Positions 46,136 to 57,464 of a stretch of 64,000 bases of DNA are shown one piece after another (position 1 is the stretch's first letter; every line of letters begins with the position of its first letter). The stretch is from Ceratothoa steindachneri (Eukaryota > Arthropoda > Malacostraca > Isopoda > Cymothoidae): assembly GCA_963969495.1 (NCBI GenBank), contig OZ018328.1, positions 7,043,331 through 7,107,330 on the forward strand, read 5' to 3'. The notes under the pieces are model-generated. The model was not told where the DNA came from and did not search any database. It worked only from the letters and a program-made list of their open reading frames with translations. Position numbers and translations under genes: made by a program.

Positions 46136-48105
46136 TTGGGCAACTTTAGAGCGGCTCACCTTTACTTGGAAAAATTGCGGCTGCTTATCTTTACCTGGGA
46201 ATACTTGGGGTGGCTCATCTTTACCTGGGAAACTTTGGGGTGGCTCATCTTTGCCTGGGAAAACTTAGGGTGGCTCATCTTTACCTGTGAAACTTTGGGC
46301 GGCTCATCTTTACCTGTGAAACTTTGGGGCGTCTCATCTTTGCCTGGGAAACTTTGGCGCTGCTTATCTTTACCCGAGAAATTTTGAGGCGGCTCATCTT
46401 TACCTGGGAAAACTTGGGGCAACTCATCTTTACCTGGAAAACTTTGGGGCAACTCATCTTTACCTGGGAAACTTTAGGGCGGCTCATCTTTGCCTGGTAA
46501 ACTTTGGGGCAACTTATCTTTACCTGGGAAACTTTGGGGCGGCTCATCTTTGCCTGAAAAGTTTTGAGGCAGCTCATCTTTACCTGGGAAAACTTGGGGT
46601 GGCTCATCTTTACCTGGGAAACTTTGGGTGGCTCATCTTTACCTGGGAAACTTTGGGGTGGCTCATCTTTGCCTGGGAAAACTTAGGGTGGCTCATCTTT
46701 ACCTGTGAAACTTTGGGCGGCTCATCTTTACCTGTGAAACTTTGGGGCGGCTCATCTTTACCTGTGAAACTTTGGGGCGGCTCATCTTTGCCTTGGAAAA
46801 CTTGGGGTGGCTCATCTTTACCTGTGAAACTTTGGGCGGCTCATCTTTACCTGTGAAACTTTGGGGCGGCTCATCTTTACCTGTGAAACTTTGGGGCGGC
46901 TCATCTTTGCCTGGGAAACTTTGGGCGGCTCATCTTTACCTGGGAAACTTTGGGCGGCTCATCTTTACCTGTGAAACTTTGGGGCGGCTCATCTTTACCT
47001 GTGAAACTTTGGGGCGGCTCATCTTTACCTGGGAAACTTTGGGCGGCTCATCTTTACCTGTGAAACTTTGGGGTGGCTCATCTTTACCTGTGAAACTTTG
47101 GGGCGGCTCATCTTTACCTGTGAAACTTTGGGGCGGCTCATCTTTGCCTGGGAAACTTTGGGCGGCTCATCTTTACCTGTGAAACTTAGGGTGGCTCATC
47201 TTTACCTGTGAAACTTTGGGCGGCTCATCTTTACCTGTGAAACTTTGGGGCGGCTCATCTTTACCTGTGAAACTTTGGGCGGCTCATCTTTACCTGTGAA
47301 ACTTTGGGGCGGCTCATCTTTACCTGTGAAACTTTGGGCGGCTCATCTTTACCTGTGAAACTTTGGCGCTGCTTATCTTTACCCGAGAAATTTTGAGGCG
47401 GCTCATCTTTACCTGGGAAAACTTGGGGCAACTCATCTTTACCTGGGAAACTTTAGGGCGGCTCATCTTTGCCTGGGAAACTTTGGGGCAACTTATCTTT
47501 ACCTGGGAAACTTTGGGGCAACTTATCTTTACCTGGGAAACTTTAAGGCGGCTCATCTTTGCCTGGAAAGTTTTGAGGCGGCTCATCTTTACCTGGGAAA
47601 ACTTGGGGTGGCTCATCTTTACCTGGAAAACTTTGGGGCAACTTATCATTACCTGGGAAACTTTGGGGCGGCTCATCTTTGCCTGGGAAGTTTTGAAGTG
47701 GCTCATCTTTACCTGGGAAAACTTGGGGTGGCTCATCTTTACCTGGGAAACTTTGGGCGGCTCATCTTTACCTGGGAAACTTTGGCGCTGCTTATCTTTA
47801 CCCGAGAAATTTTGAGGCGGCTCATCTTTACCTGGGAAAACTTGGGGCAACTCATCTTTACCTGGAAAACTTTGGGGCAATCATCTTTACCTGGGAAACT
47901 TTGGGGCTGCTTATCTTTACTTAGAAATTTTTGAGGCGGCTCATCTTTACCTAGAAAACTTTAGGGCGACTCATCTTTACCTGGTAAACTTTGAGGCGGT
48001 TCATCTTTACCTGGGAAATTTTGAGGCGGCTTATCTTTATTTGTGTAGCTTTTAGGTGGCTCAACTATACTTGGTAGTTTTGGGGTGGCTGATCTTTACC
48101 TGATC
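46136..48105. repeat. 30-bp minisatellite, about 65 units
   Basis: Unit GGCTCATCTTTACCTGGGAA plus ACTTTGGGGC, 29-31 bases. Variants (CTGTGAAAC, TTTGCCTGG, TTATCTTTACCCGAGAAATT) recur as longer blocks: the GCGCTGCTTATCTTTACCCG variant with its neighbours appears at about 46349, 47364 and 47783. Because unit length varies by one base, open frames of 80-190 codons hop between frames and are by-products. Confidence 0.97.
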
Positions 48106-49500
48106 CAAACTTTTATCCTGGTATATATTCATTAACCTGGCTATTACTGCTTTTACTTTAGTAAAAATATCCGGCCTTACAATTTCGGAATTATTTACAT
48201 AAAAAAACACTCAGAGATTCAATTCGCTGATAAACAAACAACATCGCTAAAATACATTAGTTAGCCGTAATTATTCGTTGCTCTAATTTTGCATTCGTTT
48301 CGTGTGGAAGGTGAATAGGTATCGGCCACAGACCCTCTTCCCTCCTGCCCCTGGTGGGGTAGGAGGGGATTGGAGCTCCTAGTCAGCTCCTCTCGGCTCT
48401 CTTAAGCCCCCCGCCCTCGGCCTCACCATGTTTGGTGGGGCAGAGGGAGAAGGAACGGCGGGGGCTGTGGAGGCATAGAAGAAGAAAACGGTTGAAAAGA
48501 GAAATCAGTAAGAGAGAAGTGATTTAAGTTGACCTTCTACCTGCGTACTGGGGGATAGAAAACAAAGAATGCAACATTCCATTATTTGAACCTACTAATT
48601 AAACTGGAATCCGAACCAAGACCCCGTAATTTTTATGTCATTCGTCTTCCATCCAGCCAGTTGTCCAGCGCAACTTCCAAGTAGCGGGAGAGTCGCCCAT
48701 TCCTGTCACTCTCTCTGTTATTTATGTTCTCATTATAATCTCTTTAAGAAACCTGACAGACGACCGTCTAATCTGTTTATTCACTATTGTATTCAAGTGG
48801 ATTCGGTAGCATTCATGCCGTTAATATATGTTCGAGCTTTAGCCGAGTTTTTGTTTGTGTTTGTTTTTAGTGTTTGTCTGCATAAGATTTGTTTCCTCGT
48901 GTTGTGTTCACTTTGGCTTTGGGTTTCTCCTCATCACACTTCACAATAGTTTGACACTGTTCATGTTAGCGTTTTTTAAGAGTTCTCATTTGTTGTTCTC
49001 TTTCTTGGTCGGGATTCTTGTCTGGTGAGAGTGACTTAATTGGGGTAGATGTCAAAGCCATAAGATCTTGTTGTGTTCGGGTTTTATTCCATCTTTGGTT
49101 ATATTTAGCTCCATGGAAGCTGTGTCTTGTTTTTGGACACCGTTACGGTTCCCATAAAACAATGGCTCATAATTCCCTCTTTTGTTTGATAATTTGGATG
49201 AGGAATGGTGAGCCGTTGGCTACTGTGGATCGTTTCAGTTGTCCTTCATTGTGTTTCAGCACCAATAGCCTTACACCTTTTACATACCAAATCTTTGAAC
49301 ATGTTACGACGGTGTAGGGTAAAGCGGTCGCCAGGGAAGATTGTGATTTTTTTCATTGGCTTGACTACGTCGTGTTTCCCCCCCTCCCTCGGTAGGGGGT
49401 ATTCTTCGCTGTCGTATAGCTTGAGATTAGGTTCTAATAACTCAATCATCTAATGCTATTCTCTTCTGGTGTTTTCTTTCTTTCTTTTTTATTGGGCGTT
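48106..49500. other. No gene recognised
   Basis: A GC-rich block at 48330-48480 lies between AT-rich flanks. Short minus frames near 49246-49449 may belong to the LINE that follows (CKRC motif), but this is weak. Confidence 0.45.
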
Positions 49501-49599
49501 GGTTCACTTTCAGGAACTGTCTGCTTTTCATTCTCTTCTTTTTGATGTTTGGTCTTATCCTCCCTTCTGACCTTGACCATACTCACGTTTAAGATTTCT

Positions 49600-50470
49600 G
49601 AGGGAGGTAGGGTTCTCAGGTAACCAAATTTTCTTCATACCATTTTTTCTAGCATGGTATTGAGGGTTTCAGCAAAAGTTCCTGGTTTGCCTATGATCAT
49701 TAGGTGCGCGTACAATATGTACGCAAGAAGCTCCATGGATGATTCGTTCGGTACTGTGGAATTTGTCTTCGTCTCCATCATTTGTTGTACTGTGTAGCCT
49801 TGGCAACTCCTCCCAAATTGCTTTCATTAAGAACAGCTTTGTTCATTCTCTGAGCAGTTTTTTGTTGTATAATTCTTCATTTTATAGCAGGCGAAACACA
49901 TCTTTAGGTTGATGTGCTTCTCTCTTTCCATATTTTCGGGCGGGATTCTCATGCTGAAAAAGAGTAACTCATTCTAGCAGATTTTGTTCACCATATCTGT
50001 TTTCGCGCACATCATTGTGAAAACATCGTGTGGTTTCCAAATGACGAACGACTTCGAGGACTTCCATTCCTGGGCGATCTTTTCAATTTTCGGTTTAATT
50101 TCTTTTTTCGTGTGTAAGCCTATTCACATGTCTAAGATCCGACATATGAGGCTCCTGTTTGCCATGATTTGAGTCGGATCTTAAAAGTTTCAATTCTGTC
50201 TGCGAAGGCTAATCTCTCTACATCGCATTAAGCGTGGCAGATTACGATATAGCTATTCGAGACGTCCAGAATTCGGAAAAAAGTAACTTTGACGTGTCCA
50301 GAGTGTTTTGATGAGCTTTTTCTTTTCGGATTTGCTCCTGTTTTCGATGATTCTTAAGGGTACTGTGTGACATTCGAGTCTGCCTCTTTTCACTTTAGGG
50401 GGGGGGGGCACTTTTTTATTGAGCGCCCCAGGCACTGTTATCTTGTGTTCTCTGCCCAAACAATTTTTAT
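49600..50470 (-). pseudogene. Second LINE ORF1 (decapod-type gag), decayed
   Basis: On the minus strand from about 50160: SLICRILDM, stop, IGLHTKKEIKPKIEKIAQEW, KSSKSFVIWKPHDVFTMM, CAKTDMVNKIC, stop, NELLFFSMRIPPENMEREKH, then KMCFACYKMKNYTTKNC. The last segment is a zinc knuckle in which the His position is Tyr. From memory this is the architecture of gag-like ORF1 proteins of LINEs abundant in decapods: a paired RRM-like N-terminus, then a knuckle with a five-residue spacing. Several in-frame stops (one inside the ILD/IGL junction, one before NELL) and no recognisable ORF2 nearby. It is clearly distinct from L1fam. Confidence 0.68.
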
Positions 50471-51480
50471 TGTTGGTCAGGACATTTCTTTTTTATTCCT
50501 TTCGAGTCACCTATGTGCTTCTACTTATCTCCATATTGTAGAAGCACTCCTCGACTACCCTACCTACCTAAATAGGCCAACTGCAATTAGGCACCTACGC
50601 AAAATTTTGAGCTCGTGGTCCTAAGGACCTCCCTTCTTCGTGCCTCCTAACGGGGGTTCCTTGCGAGGTTCACTATGCCCTACATGAAAGTCGTTCTGGT
50701 CGTTGTGGTGGTCGAGTTATGTTGCATAAAGTGTTTGAAAAATGTCTGGAAGATTAGTGAGAAAGTAGGTGAAAAATAAGTATAGATCTCCCTCTAGGGT
50801 CACTACCCTGTCCACTGAAAACAGGAAGAATCTTAAATCAGTCTAGTGAGCACATATTTTCCTCTTTCTTCAAGCTCCCCTGGTAGTCATTGCCCCCTTT
50901 ACTAGGTGCTCAGATCTTCGGGCGGACTGCGTAAAAAGCTAACAGATTGATTCTTTCTTGGTTCTAGTCATACTCTATTTGTCTAGAGTAAACCAACTAC
51001 CAAATTACATAGAACGAATTAATTGCCAATTATATGCTATATTTTGCCAACTTGCGAGCGTTTATACGATCTGTTCTAGATACAAATTCACAGATAAGTC
51101 GGGTAACTTCAAGAATTATATAAAGTTAATCTTTTCTCCACAATCTCCATTGGCAAGCTAACTAAATGGATGATGACACCTAATTGACAGCATCTGTATG
51201 GCCATATGCTCTATAACATCCCCTAAAACAGATTTTAAAAATGCCAAAGATGTTTTTGACATCCAATTTATAAAAAGGGCATTATTTGATCACATTGGCC
51301 ATATGGTTTGTATGTGTGCCCCTGTCGTCAAAAGAGACTAGGTAAGAATTGTTTAAAAAGTAGCAAAGAAAAATGTCAATAAAATCATTTTTTTAGACAT
51401 TTTAAATGCATGTAGTTGCCAAAATTAGTGATGTCACATTTTCAAAATATTTCGGACAAAAGTAAGTCAACTACGATATA
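50471..51480. other. No gene recognised
   Basis: AT-rich; nothing recognisable. Confidence 0.5.
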
Positions 51481-51951
51481 ATCATCATAGCTAACTCTAT
51501 AATTTAAGAACAGAATTTTGGGGGAGTATTTGAATAATAATTTCATCTTAGTTTGGTTATGACTTAAGTATATATTAAATTTTTATCAAGGTAATTTCTA
51601 AGAATTTCTTTAGAGTTTGAAAACGCAAAATAATTTAGCTTAGAAAAAATAAATATGATTATCCAATACTTTATAATGTTTTAAAAGAAAATGAATTACA
51701 ATTGGTGAAGTCCAGATAATTTATTAAAATTTAAGCAAGACTGCTTTTTTATTTTACTATAACTATATTTTAGCAACGTGATTTTTTGAAAGGGGGGAAA
51801 TAGTTTAGAGTTCCCTTTTAAAATTATTATAATTGGCGAAGTTCAGAAAATTGATAAAAATTTAACCATGGCTCCTTTTTTTTAGATTTTAATCTTAGTA
51901 GCGAAGCGCAAGCTCCCCCCGTAGGGGAAGTGGCGAAACCATTGCCTGGTT
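51481..51951 (+). mobile_element. Foldback family FBx, half-element, left of a head-to-head pair
   Basis: Begins ATCATCATAGCTAAC and ends GTGGCGAAACCATTGCCTGGT, like 45700-46089. It contains a second, diverged copy of its AATTGGCGAAGTTCAGA block at about 51697-51720. 120 bases separate it from an inverted copy. Confidence 0.85.
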
Positions 51952-52071
51952 ATTTTTATATGTTTTATAAATTCTCAGATAGGTTTGTTTGCATGATGTC
52001 GCTAGGCTTTGCTTTATTGCTAAGTGATAATATTTTTCATAATACGTTGGGTTGGAAAATATATTATAGCG

Positions 52072-52481
52072 ATACCAGGTAATGGATTCGCCACTCCCAC
52101 TACGGGGCGAATTTGCGCTTCGCTACAAAGATTAAAATTTAAGATAAAAAAAAGCAGCCATGGTTAAATTTTTATAAATTTTCTGAACTTCGCCAATTAT
52201 AATAATTTTAAAAGGGAACTCTAAACTAAATTTCTCCTCTTTCAAAATATCACGTTGCTAAAATATAGTTATAGAAGAAGATATATAAAAATAAATTTTC
52301 TTAACTTCACCATTTGTAATTCTTTGGGTTTTAAAAAATTCACAAAATTTCGATACTTATTTTTATTTCTGAACTCTGATAAAAAAAACATAAGTCATAA
52401 CCAAACTAAGATGAAACTATTATTCAAATACTCAAAAGGATTCCCTTCTTAAATTATAAAGTTAATGATGATGATGATGAT
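52072..52481 (-). mobile_element. Foldback family FBx, half-element, right of a head-to-head pair
   Basis: Begins ACCAGGTAATGGATTCGCCA and ends GTTAATGATGATGATGATGA. It is the inverse of 51481-51951, with near-identical core blocks (CAGCCATGGTTAAATTTTTA, TTCTGAACTTCGCCAATTAT). Confidence 0.87.
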
Positions 52482-52829
52482 ATACCCCAAACATTCCATC
52501 CTTCTCATCAAATATTAGATTTGATTTTATTTTATTTTTTAGATTTATTTGCTAATTTACGTAAATTCTTTCGCATTAAAATTCAATTTCTTCATGATTA
52601 AATTTGATAGGAAAATGATTGATGCTTCTAATGTATAATGCATATTTATTCTGACGTTTCGTCAGACACTATTTGACATAGTCAGATAACCTAAAATTAA
52701 TAGATACCCATTCGTTTTATATAGGCAGGATATTAAAGGCTATTCGGAGGATGAAAGAAACTTCAAATATAAATAAAAGTACCTGATTTTAAAATTATTT
52801 GTGGATAATTTCATTCGTTTTGATTCACA

Positions 52830-52903
<74 letters not shown>

Positions 52904-53835
52904 CTATCTCAAAAAAAGGAAACGTTAGATAGAGAAAGACAAATGGCTTCACTTCTGCTTTTTAAAAAATCTAGATACAGGGTAATTCCAAAGTCCCCGT
53001 GCAATTGAAACAAACTGTTATGTTTGAATTACGCAAAAACTTTACCACTTCCCTGAATCTAGAACTAAAACAGTGACGAAAATATGCCGGAAATGACATG
53101 AAACGGGTCCTTAATGAATCGACTCTGGAAAAATGCTGATGATACGAGTTAGAGGAGACACGATTGGTGTAATTAATTTTAATTATTTTTTACTTGTCAA
53201 TGTTAAAAGGTCTAGATTAATTAAATTTCAGAACACGCCTTAAAATCAAATTCCCTTCAACCTGAAAGTCAATTTGGCAAATTTTAACAAACAAACAAAA
53301 TAAAACTGTAAATTATTATATTTTTACTCGTGGGACAGTTGCTCTGAGCCAAGACAAATCTATGATGAGTGGGAGACAGAAGATTAATGGCTTCGGCGAG
53401 TGCGGGTCTAGTTACGGAAAAATGTCTGCCTGACCTTCGCTGCGCATAATAAATGAAGCAATCAACACAACAGCAGTATTGCATTACACATACATTATAC
53501 TCTCATTTCCCGTCCGCTTCTCGACCTCCACATTTGCTTATACGATTAAATAGCGCTTATTGACTTGTTTCACGCCCTTACGTTTCATCGGGATGGATAA
53601 AGGGATATGTTTACGTTCATATATGCACATTTTACATGGAAACGGTGAAAATACCTTCCCCCTCACACACACAGCCCATCTAATTATTTATTAATGATAC
53701 ACTTTCGATAATTTATTTCCCTATAAGAATCTTGTTTGATTTGCTTATTTGAACACATGTTCATTAATCTTTTGGTGTTTCTATTGGGTCGATGTGGGTG
53801 GATTTCAATATTTTTATCGATAATTTGTTGGGTTA
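52482..53835. other. No gene recognised
   Basis: AT-rich; contains the TA tract at 52833-52899. Confidence 0.5.
52833..52899. repeat. (TA)n microsatellite
   Basis: About 67 bases of TA. Confidence 0.98.
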
Positions 53836-54260
53836 TACACTCAAGTGCCAAAAGTCGTGGGATACGTAATTAGTATCGTGTAGGACCACCTCCATCCCGG
53901 AAAAAGTGCAGCAACTGGACATGGCATCGATTCACAAGTGAACGAAAGACCTCTAGAGGAAGGTTGACCCAGGTCGTCTCGATAGCTGTCCACGGTTCAA
54001 CATCGGCTCCACAAGTGAACGAAAGACCTCTGGAGAGATGTTGACCCATGTCGTCTCGATAACTATTCACAGTTTTCTGATGTTTGTAGGCCCTGGATTT
54101 TGAGAATATACCGTGTCTCCTAAATTCGCGATTGAGTTATATGTCGGGTGAACGTGGTGGTCAAGCCATTTGTGGGAACCCTACGGAATGCTCATCGAAC
54201 CAATTCTGGACAACATAAGACCGATCACATAGTGAATTATCATGTTGGAATATTCAAATG
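53836..54260 (-). pseudogene. Tc1-like transposon 3' end with duplicated segment
   Basis: 53836 starts ACTCAAGTGCCAAAAGTCGT, which looks like a Tc1-family terminus. The minus strand encodes a transposase C-terminus, ending FFRDGGGPTRY just inside the end, as in many arthropod Tc1-like proteins (RGGPTRY-type tail). Before it a segment containing ETTWVNLPLEVFRSLV is present twice: plus-strand 53931-53985 and 54009-54063, in different frames. Further upstream only scattered matches remain (a region around 54130-54230 equivalent to the SPDMNPIEH area). Truncated and multiply broken. Confidence 0.65.
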
Positions 54261-54594
54261 GTTATTGAGGTATGCGAAGTATATGAATGGATGCAAAGGT
54301 CACCAAGCATTACAACGTAGCGGTCACTGGTCGTTGACGTGTTTAGGCGGACCAGTGAACCTAATCTATGCCAAATCAACACACCCACACCAGCATGAAA
54401 CCACCACCAACATCCACCACATCTCCTTAACACCTGGGTTTGATGGCTTCAGGGGTATGCTTCATGCGCAAACCCTTCCATCAACCCGAAATAACTGAAA
54501 CCATGACTCAACGGAACACTCCACATGTTGATAGTCCTCTAAGGTTTAATTTTTGACATCACGAACCTCTGGGTACGGCGCTGTGTTGGAGGCT
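54261..54594. other. Possibly decayed Tc1-like body
   Basis: By position it may be the rest of the transposase of the preceding fragment; I see only weak resemblance. The open plus frame here is antisense. Confidence 0.35.
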
Positions 54595-54670
54595 GTCGTA
54601 GAATTCAGGTAGTCTTTCTGAATCCCTTTTGAATTCCTCGCCAAATCATGCAGGGGAGACAACAGCCCAA
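54595..54670 (-). repeat. Gypsy LTR-like remnant, 3' side
   Basis: A roughly 75-base segment (TAGAATTCAGGTAGTCTTTC ... GGGAGACAACAGCC) is repeated at 58610-58690 in the same orientation, about 85 percent identical. The two copies bracket the Gypsy gag-pol relic, so I read them as LTR pieces. On the minus strand each starts TGTTGTC and ends in CA after TAC/AAC. Confidence 0.55.
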
Positions 54671-55560
54671 AGTAGGTGAAAAAAGCCACGGGGAGATATT
54701 GGTGCCATTTGCTCGGTCACTCCGCGCACAGTTTTTGCAAAATGACTTTAAGATAGGAAGTTAAAACTTTCACAAATACTGTTTTCAGCCGGGTGAAAGG
54801 GGGTAGTAAAGAGGGGCTTAATCATGAGCAGTTTCCCTACCTGCTCCATTTAATGAGAGGTAAACTGCCGGCCGCGATCCGACAGGATCTCTTTAGGTAA
54901 TCTAACGATGGAAAAATGGAGATGAGCGCTTGTGCACACGAAATGCTGTCTATTCTTTTGAGTGGAACGGCCTCAGGAAACCGAGTGGCAAATCGACTAG
55001 AGTGAAAATATAACTTCGTCCCTCACTAGATGGCGGATGAATCGGGCCGACTAGGTCGATAGCTACTCGGGATAAGGGTTTGGAAAAGACGGGGCCCTTC
55101 TGTAAGGGGGGCAGCTTGACTTGCCCCTTAACGGCTATCATTTGGCACACAGGGCACGAACGACAGTATTGCAGGATTTCTTCGCCGGCTCCAGGCCAAT
55201 AAAAATATTTAAAAATCCGTTTGGCCGTCTCTGTGTGGCCAAAGTGACAAGCCAAAAAGCTATCATGAGCGGTTTGGAGGATAAGGCGTACATGTGATCG
55301 AGGGACGCATAATGTCTGGGCCTCTTCGGGATCTCCGGGGGAACATATGTGTTAGAGGAGGTTATCCTCAATGTTGAAGGAAATTATCTTGCCACCTCTA
55401 ACTGATTCCTGTGTTTCGTCCCGTGCCTTAGCCCACAAGAGTTGAAGGGACTCACACTCCTTTTGCTTTTTAGAAAAATCCTTGCTGACGATGTTCACAT
55501 AATCAGGGTGTCGTGGTATAACAAGGACCGAGTGGTTGTGTACGTACGTATAAGTTTGTT
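54660..55560 (-). pseudogene. Ty3/Gypsy integrase
   Basis: Minus strand. An N-terminal linker region (RHPDYVNIVSKDFSKK, LLWAKARDETQESV) and a zinc-binding domain with HDSFLACHFGH and CRSCPVC (HHCC type) come first. The catalytic core then has VAIDLVGPI (first Asp), SYIFTLVD, and in another frame EILSDRGRQFTS (second Asp) and FHPAENSICESFN (region of the catalytic Glu, NSICE). The frame breaks near 55250-55370 and 54950, and the core ends abruptly at the LTR-like piece, so the C-terminal domain is missing. It would have inserted the element's cDNA into the genome. Gag and protease of probably the same element lie about 1.4 kb upstream, with no RT between them. Confidence 0.88.
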
Positions 55561-56870
55561 ACGTACTTCAAAACTCCTTGATTAAGTTTTCTTTAAGAGT
55601 GCTATATTTTATTATTATTATTACGTTATTTTTTTATCTTTAGGGTTTCTAGTGCCATGCTTAGCGTTTCGAGGATTGAATTAAATGCCTCTAAGAAAAA
55701 TAGAACTTTAATTGCAACAATGAACAAAAATTGAACTCTAACAAACAAACTACACAATTTTGAATTAAACCAGTTTAAATGAGGCTTACTAAATTATACA
55801 ATTGAATATACAGTAATTGTTGACCAACAGTTCACTTTAATAGTGAACGCTAATTGAATTTCCAAGAAACAAATAATGGGATTTAATTACCTTTAAAGCC
55901 TCACACGAGAATCGGGGTTGAGACTGACCTTGGCCTCAATTTTTATGTCGCCTCAAGAATGTTGTTTCGGGGAAGCGTGTGGAAGTTTTCCATGTCGTTC
56001 CAGATGTTGTCTGGTGGGTGGATAGCTTTAAAGCCACATAGGAATTCGGTGCGTGCGAAGGATGGCGTTAAGCACGTTGTCTTGGTAAGATGATTTCACC
56101 ACGGGACAGGGAAAGTAGGCTTCTTCTACTCTTCGGGTTAATCTGGGAATAATTCGCACTGACGAGCGAGTAGCAAACGAGGGTATCCTTTGACGAAGGG
56201 GAGTGCTAGAGGGAGTTCACTTTGGGGTATTCATCAATGGCGAGGACTATCTCTGGGTTTTGTTGTACACCAGGATATGGGGTTTCTCTGACGAGAACTA
56301 GTTAAACTTGTTTCTCAAATAAAGTTAACTTAAAGTTCGGTGTGACCACCAGGAACTGGCTCCGGATGAGCTTCTTCTAAGTACCTCTCGTTGGTTTGCC
56401 GGGCACTTTGCCGGACTTCGTTGTCTCGATGACTAACACAATCTCTCATTTTCTTCTGCAGTTATTCGATTTTATACTTCGCCACCCGACTGAGGTTAGG
56501 GAAAGGATTGGGGAGGATGAGGACGACGGAATTATGTTTCCTCCCTAACGGTTTTTCTCAGAGTGTCTTTCACCTCGCCCTAACGGCACCTTCTGGCATT
56601 TGGTTGTCGCTCCTCTAATTTCGAATATGAAGTGGAATTAAATATCGACTCTTAGGGGAAATATTTAAGGTTTAACCAATGTTAGGCTCATCGGGGTCTG
56701 ACGTGTGATAATTAGTGCCTTATGGGGGTTTGGGCGGCCTTTCTGGTTATCCTCGAGATAAGGGGAGAAGGGGAGGGGTTAAGTGATCGGGCTACGACGC
56801 CGAAATGCCAGGCCCTTGTGGTTAAGGAACAGGGCCTCAGTTGTGAGGGTGGGATATCGACCTACCTACA
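55561..56870. other. No RT found where Gypsy RT/RNase H should be
   Basis: Between integrase and protease, an intact Gypsy would carry RT and RNase H (roughly 2 kb). I see neither. 55560-55900 is AT-rich and 55900-56700 is non-coding in all frames I could read. This is either a deletion plus replacement or a second insertion. Confidence 0.5.
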
Positions 56871-57250
56871 CAGGAGCTCCAGGGGTTTCCGGGGAAACGG
56901 GTGCTTCTGAATCTCGATGAGGGGCGCGAATGGTCATGGGTTGTCCCAATGGGGGTGAGGACACTTTGGGGCTATGCCCAATCAAAACGGCCTAAAACTT
57001 TATGGGTGCCACCACTACTTCTGCCCAGCCTGTGAAGTAGGTGCAGTCAATATAGCACCTTATTATGAGAAACATATTCACGCGTCTCAGATAGCCATGG
57101 CCGATAGCGAACCGATCGTGATCCGGGGCTACTGGTGGGAGTAGCTTATCCGAGACCACGATACACGTGCACCCAGCATCTCGGACTAGGGTGGAGATAC
57201 GGCAGCCATTTACCGTACCTGACTCGAATTGGATGCCCCTAGGGTTACTT
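56870..57250 (-). pseudogene. Gypsy protease region, active site altered
   Basis: Retropepsin-like protease that would process Gag-Pol. The minus strand reads SGTVNGCRISTLVRDAGCTC, then IVVSDKLLPP, NMFLIIRCYIDCTYF, GWAEVVVAPIKF, stop, AVLIGHSP. The active-site triplet D-T/S-G is D-A-G here (codons at about 57179-57187), and a stop follows APIKF, where related elements have a residue and then the VLIG flap strand. Order and spacing fit the gag-PR join. The altered active site and the stop argue against activity. Confidence 0.82.
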
Positions 57251-57299
57251 TTATTAAACAGAAAGTTCCCCTGGTAGCCAGAAAGATCGGGTTCACTTG

Positions 57300-57450
57300 A
57301 AGAGGGAGGAGATTCTAGTGGAGAAGGGATCTGAGAAAGTTCTGAGGGCAGTTATATTTCACGTGTCCTTCGATTCCACACGAAAAACACACGACTGGCC
57401 TCCTGGGGAACACTGACGAAGAGGGTTTAGAAAAGAAGGTTCGATCTTCC
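57300..57450 (-). pseudogene. Gypsy Gag nucleocapsid zinc knuckle
   Basis: In a frame shifted from capsid, FPRRPVVCFSCGIEGHVKYN is followed by C, giving a canonical CX2CX4HX4C RNA-binding knuckle at about 57345-57390. PQNF follows, then a stop. It connects the capsid block above with the protease below. Confidence 0.85.
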
Positions 57451-57464
57451 TGTTTGGCGGGTGG

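Noticed and set aside
46136..47934. Open frames up to 186 codons (repeated PKVSQVKMSRP and LGRLIFTWET)
   Set aside because: Produced by the 30-bp minisatellite; unit lengths of 29-31 shift the frame and neither strand is favoured.
54148..54498. 116-codon plus-strand frame as a gene
   Set aside because: It is antisense to a decayed Tc1-like transposon region.
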